A stretch of 64,000 bases of DNA, from the NCBI GenBank assembly GCA_963693285.1, contig OY848918.1, positions 9,991,162 to 10,055,161 of the forward strand, read 5' to 3'. Shown one piece after another: positions 35,530 to 51,734 of the stretch (within the stretch, counting starts at the first letter, position 1; every line of letters begins with the position of its first letter). The notes under the pieces were generated by a model. That model was not told where the DNA came from and did not search any database. It saw only the letters and a program-made list of their open reading frames with translations. A program made the position numbers and the translations under genes. Origin of the DNA: Xestospongia muta (Eukaryota > Porifera > Demospongiae > Haplosclerida > Petrosiidae).

Positions 35530-36774
35530 TTATTTCACATAGATCTCATAATGGGCTACTGGACAATCCTCATCAGATGTACCTTCATTAAGACAGATCC
35601 TCATTTCTATGTAGTCAGTAGTGGAGTAATTGAATTTCTTATTAAACCAAGGTATACCAGCATGTTGACAACAGGCAGTTTCTAAGTTTCCACATTGATG
35701 TCCATCCCACAGAGGGTCATTGGGATAGAATTTACCAAAAACAGGATGATTTGGACATCCAGACTCACAATAATAGTCACTACCAACAAATGATGGTGGA
35801 GTTTGAGGTTGTTTACTACTACATGGACAATGACTTTTAAAACCATTATCAGTTGAGCCAACAATAAAAGTCCAAATATGCCTACGAGGACTACCATGAG
35901 TTAAACTGATACCATCACAGTAATAAGAGTTAATATTGCTAATGGAGTGGTATGCTCCATCTGGGTGACCAACTTGATATCCGATAACTTTACCACACAC
36001 TTGAGAGTACTTGACGTTACCTGATGGAAATGTTATTCCTACACAGCTACCTCCACTACTAACTGGTCGACCACATGCTCGAACACCACTTTCATTATAC
36101 AGTCTAAATTCATCAGGACATTTCTCACAGCTATCTGCCATGTTAAGATAAGCTATCCTCATCCAACCTCCTGTGGAATTACACAACTCCTCCATATAAC
36201 AGTACACTTGACGAGCAATGCTGCTATTATCAGCTATAATATAATAGTCTGAAGGACAGTCTGGACATCTCCTTTTGACCTCCTCACACGAACGAGGAAG
36301 TAACAATGATGGAGGAGGACATTTCTCTGTAGTAGTGTTCTCATGAATATCTTTGAGAGTATTAATATCTTCTTTAATGTCATCAACGTTACCTTCTAAC
36401 CTAACCATACTCCTATTGAGATTACTAACAACCTCAGGTATCATTATAATGCCTTCATTGTACAACCTTGTCTCTAACCTGGATATATTAGCAACAATAG
36501 TCTCAATGAGTTCTTTGATCATTTTATTACATTTAGTTGGTGAGTTAGATAGTAGTTGTTGTGATACAACAAGTTGTATGGGACTAGTTGGATTACTACC
36601 ATCTTTACAAGGTGGACAACTACTACGAGAAGATTTAGTAAGGAGTTGATTAATAGCAGCAGTCAGGTTAGCTATGGCATCATCTATATTACTATCACCA
36701 TCAGAATGACTTAATGGATTAGACATACCAGTAATAGTTAGTATGACTACCAGTAAAGATAGAAAGGAAGTCAT
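35530..36774 (-). CDS. Secreted coiled-coil/fibrinogen-like protein, copy 4 (414 aa)
   Basis: Intact single-exon member with the family layout. Its signal peptide begins MTSFLSLLVVILTITG, and the coiled-coil region has IIMIPEVVSNLNRSM. Loop 1 reads HPDGAYHSISNINSYYCDG, loop 2 GSTDNGFKSHCPCSSKQPQ, loop 3 ESGCPNHPVFGKFYPNDPL. It also differs at CGNLETACCQHAG, where others have CGS.ETACCQRTG. AATAAA overlaps the stop. Nested between CFAP91 exons C and D, 315 bp from D. Confidence 0.85.
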   Translation of the reverse strand: MTSFLSLLVVILTITGMSNPLSHSDGDSNIDDAIANLTAAINQLLTKSSRSSCPPCKDGSNPTSPIQLVVSQQLLSNSPTKCNKMIKELIETIVANISRLETRLYNEGIIMIPEVVSNLNRSMVRLEGNVDDIKEDINTLKDIHENTTTEKCPPPSLLLPRSCEEVKRRCPDCPSDYYIIADNSSIARQVYCYMEELCNSTGGWMRIAYLNMADSCEKCPDEFRLYNESGVRACGRPVSSGGSCVGITFPSGNVKYSQVCGKVIGYQVGHPDGAYHSISNINSYYCDGISLTHGSPRRHIWTFIVGSTDNGFKSHCPCSSKQPQTPPSFVGSDYYCESGCPNHPVFGKFYPNDPLWDGHQCGNLETACCQHAGIPWFNKKFNYSTTDYIEMRICLNEGTSDEDCPVAHYEIYVK

Positions 36775-36822
36775 TGTAACTCTTGTACTGTTCTACTCTT
36801 GTTGTGCTGTAGACTGTCTACC

Positions 36823-36846
36823 TTATATACTCACTGAGATAGTGAG
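36823..36846 (-). promoter_or_regulatory. TATA box and inverted repeat, copy 4
   Basis: TATATAA at 36823-36829 and CTCACTGAGATAGTGAG at 36830-36846. TTTCCAGAGAAAG lies about 45 bp further upstream. Confidence 0.55.
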
Positions 36847-36859
36847 ATAACTAAGTCAT

Positions 36860-38650
36860 CTAAAATTGAGTAACACCTGGAGGGATTGACTTTCCAGAGA
36901 AAGTAACCTCCTTCAAATGATAAAGGATACCACAAAGACTACCTAATGTCAACCATGACTGTCTTTTCACAGTATCAAAAAGATTATGTTCACCTCAAAG
37001 ACTACCCTAATAAAAGTTGTGGTAAAATATATCAGTCCTCTTAATTACAGCTGTAAATCACAACAATCCTCAGTGGTAATAAACAACACCTGTACTAACA
37101 GTTGGAGGAATATCACAGTAAAGAGTGTCCTCCCATTACCACTCAAGTTATAAACACTACTTTATGATATATTAACACTGGAATCTTCTTTACTAGTTTA
37201 AGTCCACAATCATTTAATGAAAAGTCTATATAAGCTATAATTAAGCTATCAGTCATAGTAATGGTTGTCTAGAGATACACTACAAGTAAAGATAGAAGGT
37301 AAGTCATTGTAACTCATATACTGTTCTACTCTTGTTGTGTGGTAAACAACAAGAGTAGAACATATATACTCACTGAGATAACACTTGGTGGGATTGACTT
37401 TTCAGAGAATGTAACCTCCTTTAAAATATAAAGGCTACCACAAGGACTACCTAATGTCAACTAAGACTGTCTTTTCTCAACATTAAAAAGATAATGTTCA
37501 CCTCAAGGACTACCCTAATTAAAGCTGTGGTAAAATATATTAGTTGTCTTGATGACAGTTGTAGATCACAACAGTCCTCAGTGGTAATAAACAACACCTG
37601 TACTAACAGTTAGAGAAATATCACAGTAAAGAGTCTCCTTCCATTACCACTCAAGTTATAAGCACTACTTTATGATATATTATGTAACACTGGAATCTTC
37701 TTTACTAGTTTAAGTCCACAATCATTTAATGAAAAGTCTATATAACCTATAATTATACTATCAGTCATAGTAATAGTTGTCTTGAGATAATTGTAATGTT
37801 TTTCTTATAATTTGAGATGCACTGTTTGAAAAAAACAGATCTTTCTTAATATTAACTGTATATACATGCCCCTACTAAAATAATAAGATAACCAAGGCAT
37901 CAAAAATTGAATAACACTTGGAGGGATTGACTTTCCAGAGAAAGTAACCTCCTTCAAATGATAAAGAATACCACAAGAACTACCTAATGTCAACCATGAC
38001 TGTCTTTCCTCACATCAAAAAGATAATGTTCACCTCAAAGTCTACCCTAATAAAAGTTGTGGTAAAATACGTCAGTCCTCTTGATGACAGCTGTAAATCA
38101 CAACAGTCCTCAGTGGTAATAAACAACACCTGTACTGACAGTTAGAGAAATATCACAGTAAAGTGTCTCATTACTACTCAAGCTATAAACACTACTTTAT
38201 GATATATTATGTAACACTGGACTCTTCTTTACTAGTTTAATTCCACAATCATTTAATGAAAAGTTTATATAACCTATAATTATACTATCAGTCATAGTAA
38301 TAATTGTCTAGAGATAGTTGTATGTGTTTTCTTATAATTTGATATGTACTGTTTAAAAAATATGATATTTCATAATATGAAATGTATATACATGCCCCTA
38401 TTAAAAAAATGAGATAACCAAGGCAGCAAAAAATGAATAACACCTGCAGGGTGTTGACATTATATTAGAGAAAATTACCCCCTTTCTCATAATAAATGAT
38501 ACCACAAGGATTACCTAATATTAACTATGACTCTCCTTTCTTAGAAAGATAACTTCTATTTCAATCTAATATAAACTCTTTAGTTGTGTATTTACAACAA
38601 GTATCAGGGGTTAGCAGCTGTTTGGTCAATTACTAGATGTACCATCAAGT
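36860..38650. repeat. Upstream ~520-bp tandem repeats, copy 4
   Basis: Four units starting near 36860, 37380, 37905 and 38430, closely parallel to 3300-5100. The second unit has an orphan promoter stub near 37330-37385 flanked by inverted CTACTCTTGTTGTGTGGTA / AACAACAAGAGTAGAAC. Further single units lie at about 39930-40350. Confidence 0.7.
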
Positions 38651-38669
38651 TATTATCTAAAAGCTAATT

Positions 38670-39020
38670 CTAATACAGTAATGAAAATTTGGTATTTTGA
38701 GAGTTGACATTCTGGGAAGTAACCATATCAGGAGTACTAGCTATTAGACATTGTTGAGTTAACACCAGCTGCAGATCAGTCAGACTATCACAAGAGTCTG
38801 GTTTATAAGTTACTGGATAGCTATGAGAAGATTGAGTAAGGAGTTGATTAATCCAGTGAAGAACTTCCTTTTTTAACCATATAAAAATATGCTTTACCTC
38901 AATGACTACCCTAACATTAACCAGGACTCCCCTTCTTAGGATTTGTTTGGTAAAACCATGAAACAGACCTCCTCCCTTTGCCTCTTCAAAGGTTGAAGAA
39001 TTTCTAACATTAACTATCAT
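38670..39020 (-). pseudogene. Secreted-family N-terminal remnant, unit 4
   Basis: 116-codon open frame almost identical to that at 5131-5496, with one codon fewer in the DLQLVLTQQ stretch. It contains the INQLLTQSSHS.PV linker piece but neither signal peptide nor module. Confidence 0.5.
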
Positions 39021-39029
39021 TTATTATCT

Positions 39030-41140
39030 TAGCCTTTCTAAGACAACAGAACTACCCTGATTATCAACCATGACTCTTCTTAGCCTTCAAAAGACAAGTG
39101 TTACGTCAAGGTCCTTGGACTACCCAATATTAAATGCTGGCAAAGATATAACAGATACCCTAAGGGTTATTCTGATTCATTCTTAGCCTTCAAAAGACAA
39201 ATATTACCTCAGTCTTTAAACCCTAAGGGAATTATCCAATACCAAACTAGACCAGTAGTCTTGATAACAGCTGTATTTCACAAAACTAGTGATAAATAAC
39301 ACCTGTAACAACAGTTAGAGGACTACCTAAAACATTTTTCATTCACTTCTTAAAAGATATCCATCACTTCATGGACTACTTCAATGTCAACTACAAACCT
39401 CTATTCTCATAAACTAATACTACATCAATGTTATCTAAGACATTTATACATAATATTGACCTCCATAGAGAAAGGGACTTTAGCTATACAAACAACAGAA
39501 ACAAACAATTAATGTTAATATCTAGTCATATAAAATTTAAAGGAAACTAGTAGTAGTCTAGTTCATAAATGAGATTCTTGTCGCCATGAGATACGACATG
39601 ACTTAATACCTTGTTTTAGGTATAATGATGTGTATATGGTATGTATAGTCCATGTCAGTGTACTGAATAAACTTTACTGACTGATGAAATTCACTATACA
39701 CACATTGCACAGTAAACATGGTATACACAGTAAACATGATATATGCAATATTACATAGTATTTACTACTTACAGTATACATAGTATATATGGTATAAACA
39801 CATACTGTGTATAACATAACTATATACTGTGTATATTATGTTATACATAGTATATACAGTATACACTATATAGTATATCCACAGTATAATGTTATGCACA
39901 GTATACACACTATATAATCACTGAGTTAGTGAGATAACTAAAAATTAAGTAACACCTGGAGGGATTGACTTTTCAGAGAAAGTAACCTCCTTTAAATGAT
40001 AAAGGCTACCACAAGGACTACCTAATATCAACCACAACTGTCCCTTCTCAGCATTAAAAAGATAATGTCCACCTCAAGGACTACCCTAATTAAAGCTGTG
40101 GTAAAATATATCAGTCCTCTTGATGACAGCTGTAAATCACAACAGTCCTCAGTGGTAATAAACAACACCTGTACTAACAGTTAGAGGGATATCACAGTAA
40201 AGAGTCTCCTCCCATTACTACTCAAGTTATAAACACTACTTTATGATATATTATATAACACTGGAATCTTCTTTACTAATTTAAGTCCACAATCATTTAA
40301 TGAAAAGTCTATATAACCTATAATTAGTCATACTAATAGTTGTCTAGAGATAGATATACATGTTTGCCATATAATTTGATATGTACTGTTTGAAAAATTC
40401 AAAGAAAACTAGTAGTAGTCTAGTTCATAAATGAAGTTAACGTTGCCATGATATACATGATTTAATACCTTGTTTTTAGGTATAATGATGTGTATATGAT
40501 ATATATAGTCCATGTCAGTGTACTGAATAAACTTTACTGACTGATGAAATTCATCATATACACATTGCACATTAAACATGGTATACACAGTAATCATGAT
40601 ATATGCAATATTACATAAACACATACTGTGTATAACATAAACACATACTGTGTATAACATAACTATATACTGTGTATATTATGTTATACATAGTATATAC
40701 AGTATACACTATATAGTATACTGTATATACTATATAGTCATATAAAATTTAAAGGAAACTAGTAGTAGTCTAGTTCATAAATGAGATTCTTGTCGCCATG
40801 AGATACGACATGACTTAATACCTTGTTTTAGGTATAATGATGTGTATATGGTATGTATAGTCCATGTCAGTGTACTGAATAAACTTTACTGACTGATGAA
40901 ATTCACTATACACACATTGCACAGTAAACATGGTATACACAGTAAACATGATATATGCAATATTACATAGTATTTACTACTTACAGTATACACAGTATAT
41001 ATGATATAAACACATACTGTGTATAGCATAATTATATACTGTGTATACTGCATATACTGTGTATTGTGTTCTACACAATATATACAGTAGACATGGTAAA
41101 CATAGTATACGCTGTATATACATTATACACAGTATATATG
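39030..41140. repeat. Non-coding: three copies of a TATACACAG-rich segment
   Basis: A segment beginning ...CTAGTTCATAAATGAGATTC and including TAGTCCATGTCAGTGTACTG, then TATACACAG-rich sequence, occurs at about 39530-39910, 40400-40735 and 40740-41140; a further copy is at about 6045-6440. One ~520-bp upstream-repeat unit is interposed at 39930-40350. No gene supported. Confidence 0.6.
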
Positions 41141-41143
41141 AAC

Positions 41144-41235
41144 AGGAAAGTCTAGTACGTGGGACTTTATTGATCCACCTGTTCCGCCTCTAACTCATGC
41201 CCCTAACATTAAATTTGATTGGCGTTGTTTACAAT
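41144..41235 (+). pseudogene. UBASH3-like C-terminal tail
   Basis: About 30 codons: KSSTWDFIDPPVPPLTHAPN then FDWRCLQ-stop. This matches the end of UBASH3-type phosphatases (P.PPLTH...FNWR). It continues from the point where the 57339 copy stops (KKSST), so the original gene can be placed as + strand, ending about 310 bp from the CFAP91 stop. Only the tail is present, joined to TATACACAG repeat DNA on the left. Confidence 0.8.
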
Positions 41236-41549
41236 AGAACTTTGTAATAATCTATTCTCAAATATCGTGAACGTTAATTAGAGGGGTTTTACTCATTTAA
41301 AATTAATTACAATAATATGCTGTGCATGTTATCATCTTTATTTTGTTGTAAATAGTAGCTTGTTTATTGTAATTATTATTGGTTTTTGTTTTAATGTTCT
41401 TTTAAGTCTCTTTTATTTCTCTCTTATGATCACTGTTATATTTTTTCAGGGATAATAATTATTGTTATACTACAATATGAGGCTATTATAAGTACCTGTA
41501 CTATGCAGAGTAATACACTCTAGTATCATAATATGTTAATAAAACATTT

Positions 41550-42562
<1,013 letters not shown>

Positions 42563-42640
42563 TGTTATTAGTGTTATTAATTGTTAACTAAATAGTATTT
42601 ACCTTGTGTTCAGCTTTTTCTTAGATAAAAAGATAGAGAT

Positions 42641-42943
42641 ATGCTTTTCAAGTTTGACAAGATTGTTAAAGATGCTCTCATATCTATCAAATTCAAGCTA
42701 CCCGATAACATTGTTATTCTTAATTGTTCCTATTTGGATAGTCATCAAGTCGATTATAGAGGTCAAGTTATGGAAGATCAAGTCAAGTTTGCTGAAAAAC
42801 AAAGAAGTCCTTGGAAACCTTTCACTAGTTTTGATAAGTACAACTACAGGAGAAAGCTGAAAACTAATGCATTGTGGGCTTTTGATCTTGAGAAGGTCTA
42901 CTACAATATCAACTATGGCTGTCCTTTCTCAAACTCTCAATAA
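42641..42943 (+). pseudogene. Cassette ORF right-end fragment, unit 5
   Basis: A 100-codon frame matching 24706-25005 (MLFKFDKIVKDALIS...), with D for G and S for N changes and a stop soon after the junction with CFAP91 intron DNA. The left part of the cassette is gone. Shows that units 5 and 6 descend from a unit like unit 3. Confidence 0.6.
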
Positions 42944-43685
42944 ACAAAGACTATACAATAATAATGGTATATCAATAACTAGAACAATTCTAAAATAAAC
43001 TAACACTGATAAACAAATCCTCTTGATCTACTAGTAGCCATTGATTAATACTACTTTATACTACATACTGTAACCAGTCTGGTCAATCTGGTTTAGAGAA
43101 ATCACAAAAGAGGGATGATGTACTAATTGTTGTATCTTATATAATGTACATACATAATTACCCAAACACAATAAATGAAACACAAATAGACATGGTTGGA
43201 GTGCCTGGAATTAGAGTGTATAGATGAAATTGGAGAGTAAACAAACAAACATGTACTTATAAGTATGTGAGAGAATATCAGTGGCTAGAGTTTAATTAGA
43301 AGTTGGTATAGACATACACAAAATTGAAGTGTGTTTCCCAATGCAGAAACCATTTCTCGACAGATAAATTATACTGCAATATCAATAGTAACTCTCCTTT
43401 ATCAACCTTTGATCAATACCACAAGGAGTATTCTAATATCAACTATATCTGTTCTTTCTTAATGCTTTAAAAGACAATGATTACTCCAATATCAACTAAG
43501 GTTCACCTCCTTAGCCATTGAAAAGATAAGCAGTACCTCAAAGAGTACTCTAATAACAACTGTGGCTGTTGATTGTATGATAAATACCTCCCCCGTAAAG
43601 GTTGTATAATGTTACAATGGTATATCAGTGTATTGCACTATGTACACATATACTATTTATGATATTAATATTACATTTTCACTTA

Positions 43686-44590
43686 CCACAAATGTTCCAG
43701 TCTCTTATCATTCAATGCTTGATAGTGAGTCTCACTCTGTTGAAGTAATTTCTCAAGTAATTCCATTCTCTCTAATTGTGTAGCAGAGATCTTCTTCTCA
43801 CAATAACTCCACTCTAGACATTCCTGTTCCTCCATCATATGTCTAAAATAATAAATAGATGTTAAATCCATACACAGAATGAATGGCTGGGTGAATGGAT
43901 GGATGAATGGACAATTGGGATCAATAAATAGAAAGATGAATGAATACATGGATGAATAGATGGATAAATGAATGGATGGATAAATAGAATGGATGAATAG
44001 ATGGACAAATGAATGGATGGATAAATAGAATGGATGAATAGATGGATAAATGAATGAACGGATAAAATGAAATGATTAAATGGATGGATGGATAAATAGA
44101 ATGATGGGTACATGGATAAATGGATGGATGGATAAAAAGAATAATGGATACATAGTTGAATGGATGGATGTCCAGTCTATATTGTATCTACCTTCTCTTA
44201 TCAATCTGTGATATGTCATTCGGTGATAGCAAAGTAGCTTCCCAAGATTGTTAGCTTGAGCTCTCTCTATCATCTCTACCCAGTTGGTAAGCCATGCCCT
44301 ACAAGTATGACACTTAGAACTAGTTACAAACTCACTAACTAGTACTCACCATAACACAGTGTTGCTAATGTAAGTAGTTCAGGCTGTGAACCAGGTCGAA
44401 CTACATATGCTGGCGAGTAAGGATCTGTCTGTGTCTCACTGTCTCTATAATCTGTTTGTACATGGACAGTTCTAGTCAATGGAGCAGCTAGAGACAGTTC
44501 AGTAGATTGTTTATCCATCAGAGGTTCTAGACTATATGGGAGAGGGTGAAGTAATGAGGAGATTGATGATGGACTCACATTTGTGGCGCC
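43686..44590 (-). pseudogene. CFAP91: CFAP91 exons C, B, A of unit 5
   Basis: Exon C (43686-43846) is open and has both splice sites (HMMEEQECLEWSYCEKKISA ... QALNDKRLEHLW). Exon B (about 44190-44305) has a ~10-nt deletion (CTACCCAGTTGG versus CTACCCGAGCTAGACCAGCAGG) that breaks its frame. Exon A (about 44350-44590) is open: VHVQTDYRDSETQTDPYSP. Between C and B lies the GGAT microsatellite (43880-44170). Confidence 0.8.
43880..44170. repeat. GGAT-type microsatellite, unit 5
   Basis: Expanded GGAT/GAAT/AAAT array, duplicated almost exactly at 47620-47910. Confidence 0.8.
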
Positions 44591-44965
44591 AAGACATTTG
44601 ATGGAAGCATTTGAGGAAGATCATCATAGGAACCTAAACATGCCCAAAGATTTACAAAAAGACATGGAGGACCACAAGTCTTCTCCAAGGATTTTCCAAT
44701 AACTGGAACAGGATTGTTTCAAGTTCACCTGACTGGAGAAGGGATGAGAGAACAAGGTATCAGAATACACCATGTGTTTGCTTCTCGAGTGTTACAATGT
44801 ATACAGACAGGTAATGCCATCTTGCAAGGAATAGGTGACTTCAATACTAAAATTAAAGTAGAACATGGCTTCTTTGAATGGTTAGCTTGGTGCCGAGGGG
44901 AGGTACCTATTTTTATGCTTGCCAAAGATATAGTAAAGTTTGGTCTCAAAGTTGATCCAAATTAA
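44590..44965 (+). pseudogene. UBASH3-like phosphatase fragment, unit 5/6 boundary
   Basis: Histidine-phosphatase domain segment from MEAFEEDHHRNLNM to VDPN-stop. A 1-2 nt deletion in the ACAAAAAAGACATGG run shifts the frame early on; downstream the frame from about 44714 is open (GEGMREQGIRIHHVFASRVL ... FFEWLAWCRGEVPIF). RHG and second-His segments absent. Confidence 0.72.
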
Positions 44966-45291
44966 GTTGTTTGCAATAGAACTTTGTAACAATCTATTGT
45001 CAAATGCTGTGAACGTTAATTAGAGGGGTTTTACTTGTTTAAAATAAATTACAATAATATGCTGTGCATATTGTCATCTTTATTTTGTTCTAAATAGTAG
45101 CTTGTTTATTGTAATTATTATTGATTTTTGTTTTAATGTTCTTTTAAGTCTCTTTTATTTCTCTCTTATGATCACTGTTATATTTTTTCAGGGATAATAA
45201 TTATTGTTATACTACAATATAAGGCTATTATAAGTACCTGTACTATGTAGAGTAATACACTCTAGTATCATAATATGTTAATACAACATTT

Positions 45292-46302
<1,011 letters not shown>

Positions 46303-46380
46303 TGTTATTAGTGTTATTAATTGTTAACTAAATAGTATTTACCTTGTGTTCAGCTTTTTCTTAGATAAAAAGATAGAGAT

Positions 46381-46683
46381 ATGCTTTTCAAGTTTGACAA
46401 GATTGTTAAAGATGCTCTCATATCTATCAAATTCAAGCTACCCGATAACATTGTTATTCTTAATTGTTCCTATTTGGATAGTCATCAAGTCGATTATAGA
46501 GGTCAAGTTATGGAAGATCAAGTCAAGTTTGCTGAAAAACAAAGAAGTCCTTGGAAACCTTTCACTAGTTTTGATAAGTACAACTACAGGAGAAAGCTGA
46601 AAACTAATGCATTGTGGGCTTTTGATCTTGAGAAGGTCTACTACAATATCAACTATGGCTGTCCTTTCTCAAACTCTCAATAA
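46381..46683 (+). pseudogene. Cassette ORF right-end fragment, unit 6
   Basis: Identical at protein level to 42641-42943; a product of the 3740-bp duplication. Confidence 0.6.
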
Positions 46684-47425
46684 ACAAAGACTATACAATA
46701 ATAATGGTATATCAATAACTAGAACAATTCTAAAATAAACTAACACTGATAAACAAATCCTCTTGATCTACTAGTAGCCATTGATTAATACTACTTTATT
46801 CTACATACTGTAACCAGTCTGGTCAATCTGGTTTAGAGAAATCACAAAAGAGGGATGATGTACTAATTGTTGTATCTTATATAATGTACATACATAATTA
46901 CCCAAACACAATAAATGAAACACAAATAGACATGGTTGGAGTGCCTGGAATTAGAGTGTATAGATGAAATTGGAGAGTAAACAAACAAACATGTACTTAT
47001 AAGTATGTGAGAGAATATCAGTGGCTAGAGTTTAATTAGAAGTTGGTATAGACATACACAAAATTGAAGTGTGTTTCCCAATGCAGAAACCATTTCTCGA
47101 CAGATAAATTATACTGCAATATCAATAGTAACTCTCCTTTATCAACCTTTGATCAATACCACAAGGAGTATTCTAATATCAACTATATCTGTTCTTTCTT
47201 AATGCTTTAAAAGACAATGATTACTCCAATATCAACTAAGGTTCACCTCCTTAGCCATTGAAAAGATAAGCAGTACCTCAAAGAGTACTCTAATAACAAC
47301 TGTGGCTGTTGATTGTATGATAAATACCTCCCCCGTAAAGGTTGTATAATGTTACAATGGTATATCAGTGTATTGCACTATGTACACATATACTATTTAT
47401 GATATTAATATTACATTTTCACTTA

Positions 47426-48330
47426 CCACAAATGTTCCAGTCTCTTATCATTCAATGCTTGATAGTGAGTCTCACTCTGTTGAAGTAATTTCTCAAGTAA
47501 TTCCATTCTCTCTAATTGTGTAGCAGAGATCTTCTTCTCACAATAACTCCACTCTAGACATTCCTGTTCCTCCATCATATGTCTAAAATAATAAATAGAT
47601 GTTAAATCCATACACAGAATGAATGGCTGGGTGAATGGATGGATGAATGGACAATTGGGATCAATAAATAGAAAGATGAATGAATACATGGATGAATAGA
47701 TGGATAAATGAATGGATGGATAAATAGAATGGATGAATAGATGGACAAATGAATGGATGGATAAATAGAATGGATGAATAGATGGATAAATGAATGAACG
47801 GATAAAATGAAATGATTAAATGGATGGATGGATAAATAGAATGATGGGTACATGGATAAATGGATGGATGGATAAAAAGAATAATGGATACATAGTTGAA
47901 TGGATGGATGTCCAGTCTATATTGTATCTACCTTCTCTTATCAATCTGTGATATGTCATTCGGTGATAGCAAAGTAGCTTCCCAAGATTGTTAGCTTGAG
48001 CTCTCTCTATCATCTCTACCCAGTTGGTAAGCCATGCCCTACAAGTATGACACTTAGAACTAGTTACAAACTCACTAACTAGTACTCACCATAACACAGT
48101 GTTGCTAATGTAAGTAGTTCAGGCTGTGAACCAGGTCGAACTACATATGCTGGCGAGTAAGGATCTGTCTGTGTCTCACTGTCTCTATAATCTGTTTGTA
48201 CATGGACAGTTCTAGTCAATGGAGCAGCTAGAGACAGTTCAGTAGTTTGTTTATCCATCAGAGGTTCTAGACTATATGGGAGAGGGTGAAGTAATGAGGA
48301 GATTGATGATGGACTCACATTTGTGGCGCC
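47426..48330 (-). pseudogene. CFAP91: CFAP91 exons C, B, A of unit 6
   Basis: Duplicate of 43686-44590, with the same exon B deletion; exon A has MDKQTTEL instead of MDKQSTEL. Confidence 0.8.
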
Positions 48331-48705
48331 AAGACATTTGATGGAAGCATTTGAGGAAGATCATCATAGGAACCTAAACATGCCCAAAGATTTACAAAAA
48401 GACATGGAGGACCACAAGTCTTCTCCAAGGATTTTCCAATAACTGGAACAGGATTGTTTCAAGTTCACCTGACTGGAGAAGGGATGAGAGAACAAGGTAT
48501 CAGAATACACCATGTGTTTGCTTCTTGAGTGTTACAATGTATACAGACAGGTAATGCCATCTTGCAAGGAATAGGTGACTTCAATACTAAAATTAAAGTA
48601 GAACATGGCTTCTTTGAATGGTTAGCTTGGTGCCGAGGGGAGGTACCTATTTTTATGCTTGCCAAAGATATAGTAAAGTTTGGTCTCAAAGTTGATCCAA
48701 ATTAA
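48330..48705 (+). pseudogene. UBASH3-like phosphatase fragment, unit 6/7 boundary
   Basis: Duplicate of 44590-44965. It differs by C to T at 48526, turning CGA into TGA inside HHVFAS-R-VLQCIQ, so the open downstream frame of the older copy is cut. The mutation therefore postdates the 3740-bp duplication, or arose in one parent. Confidence 0.72.
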
Positions 48706-49031
48706 GTTGTTTGCAATAGAACTTTGTAACAATCTATTGTCAAATGCTGTGAACGTTAATTAGAGGGGTTTTACTTGTTTAAAATAAATTACAATAATAT
48801 GCTGTGCATATTATCATCTTTATTTTGTTCTAAATAGTAGCTTGTTTATTGTAATTATTATTGATTTTTGTTTTAATGTTCTTTTAAGTCTCTTTTATTT
48901 CTCTCTTATGATCACTGTTATATTTTTTCAGGGATAATAATTATTGTTATACTACAATACAAGGCTATTATAAGTACCTGTACTATGTAGAGTAATACAC
49001 TCTAGTATCATAATATGTTAATACAACATTT

Positions 49032-51440
<2,409 letters not shown>

Positions 51441-51734
51441 CTGTAGTGAAGTTGAGATAGTGTAAAATGTAAACATTGTGATAGAGACTCTTGTGATAGT
51501 GTGATTGTTGTCAGAGTGTCTCTACCTTTTATATGTTCACTCCTAACTCGTCTAATTTGTCGCTCTTTCTCTTTGTTTCTAAGACTCTAAAAATATTGTA
51601 CATAATTATCAGTATGTTAATCAGTTTATTGGTATCAAAATTTTTATTAACATCAAAAAATTTTTTTCACCAAATCAAAGGTGTATCAAAATTAATGTAT
51701 GCAATGTTATTGATCACAACATGAGACTTTTCCT

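Noticed and set aside
43862..44113. Ile/His/Pro/Ser-rich ORFs in units 3, 5, 6 and 7
   Set aside because: They translate the GGAT-type microsatellite in a CFAP91 intron.
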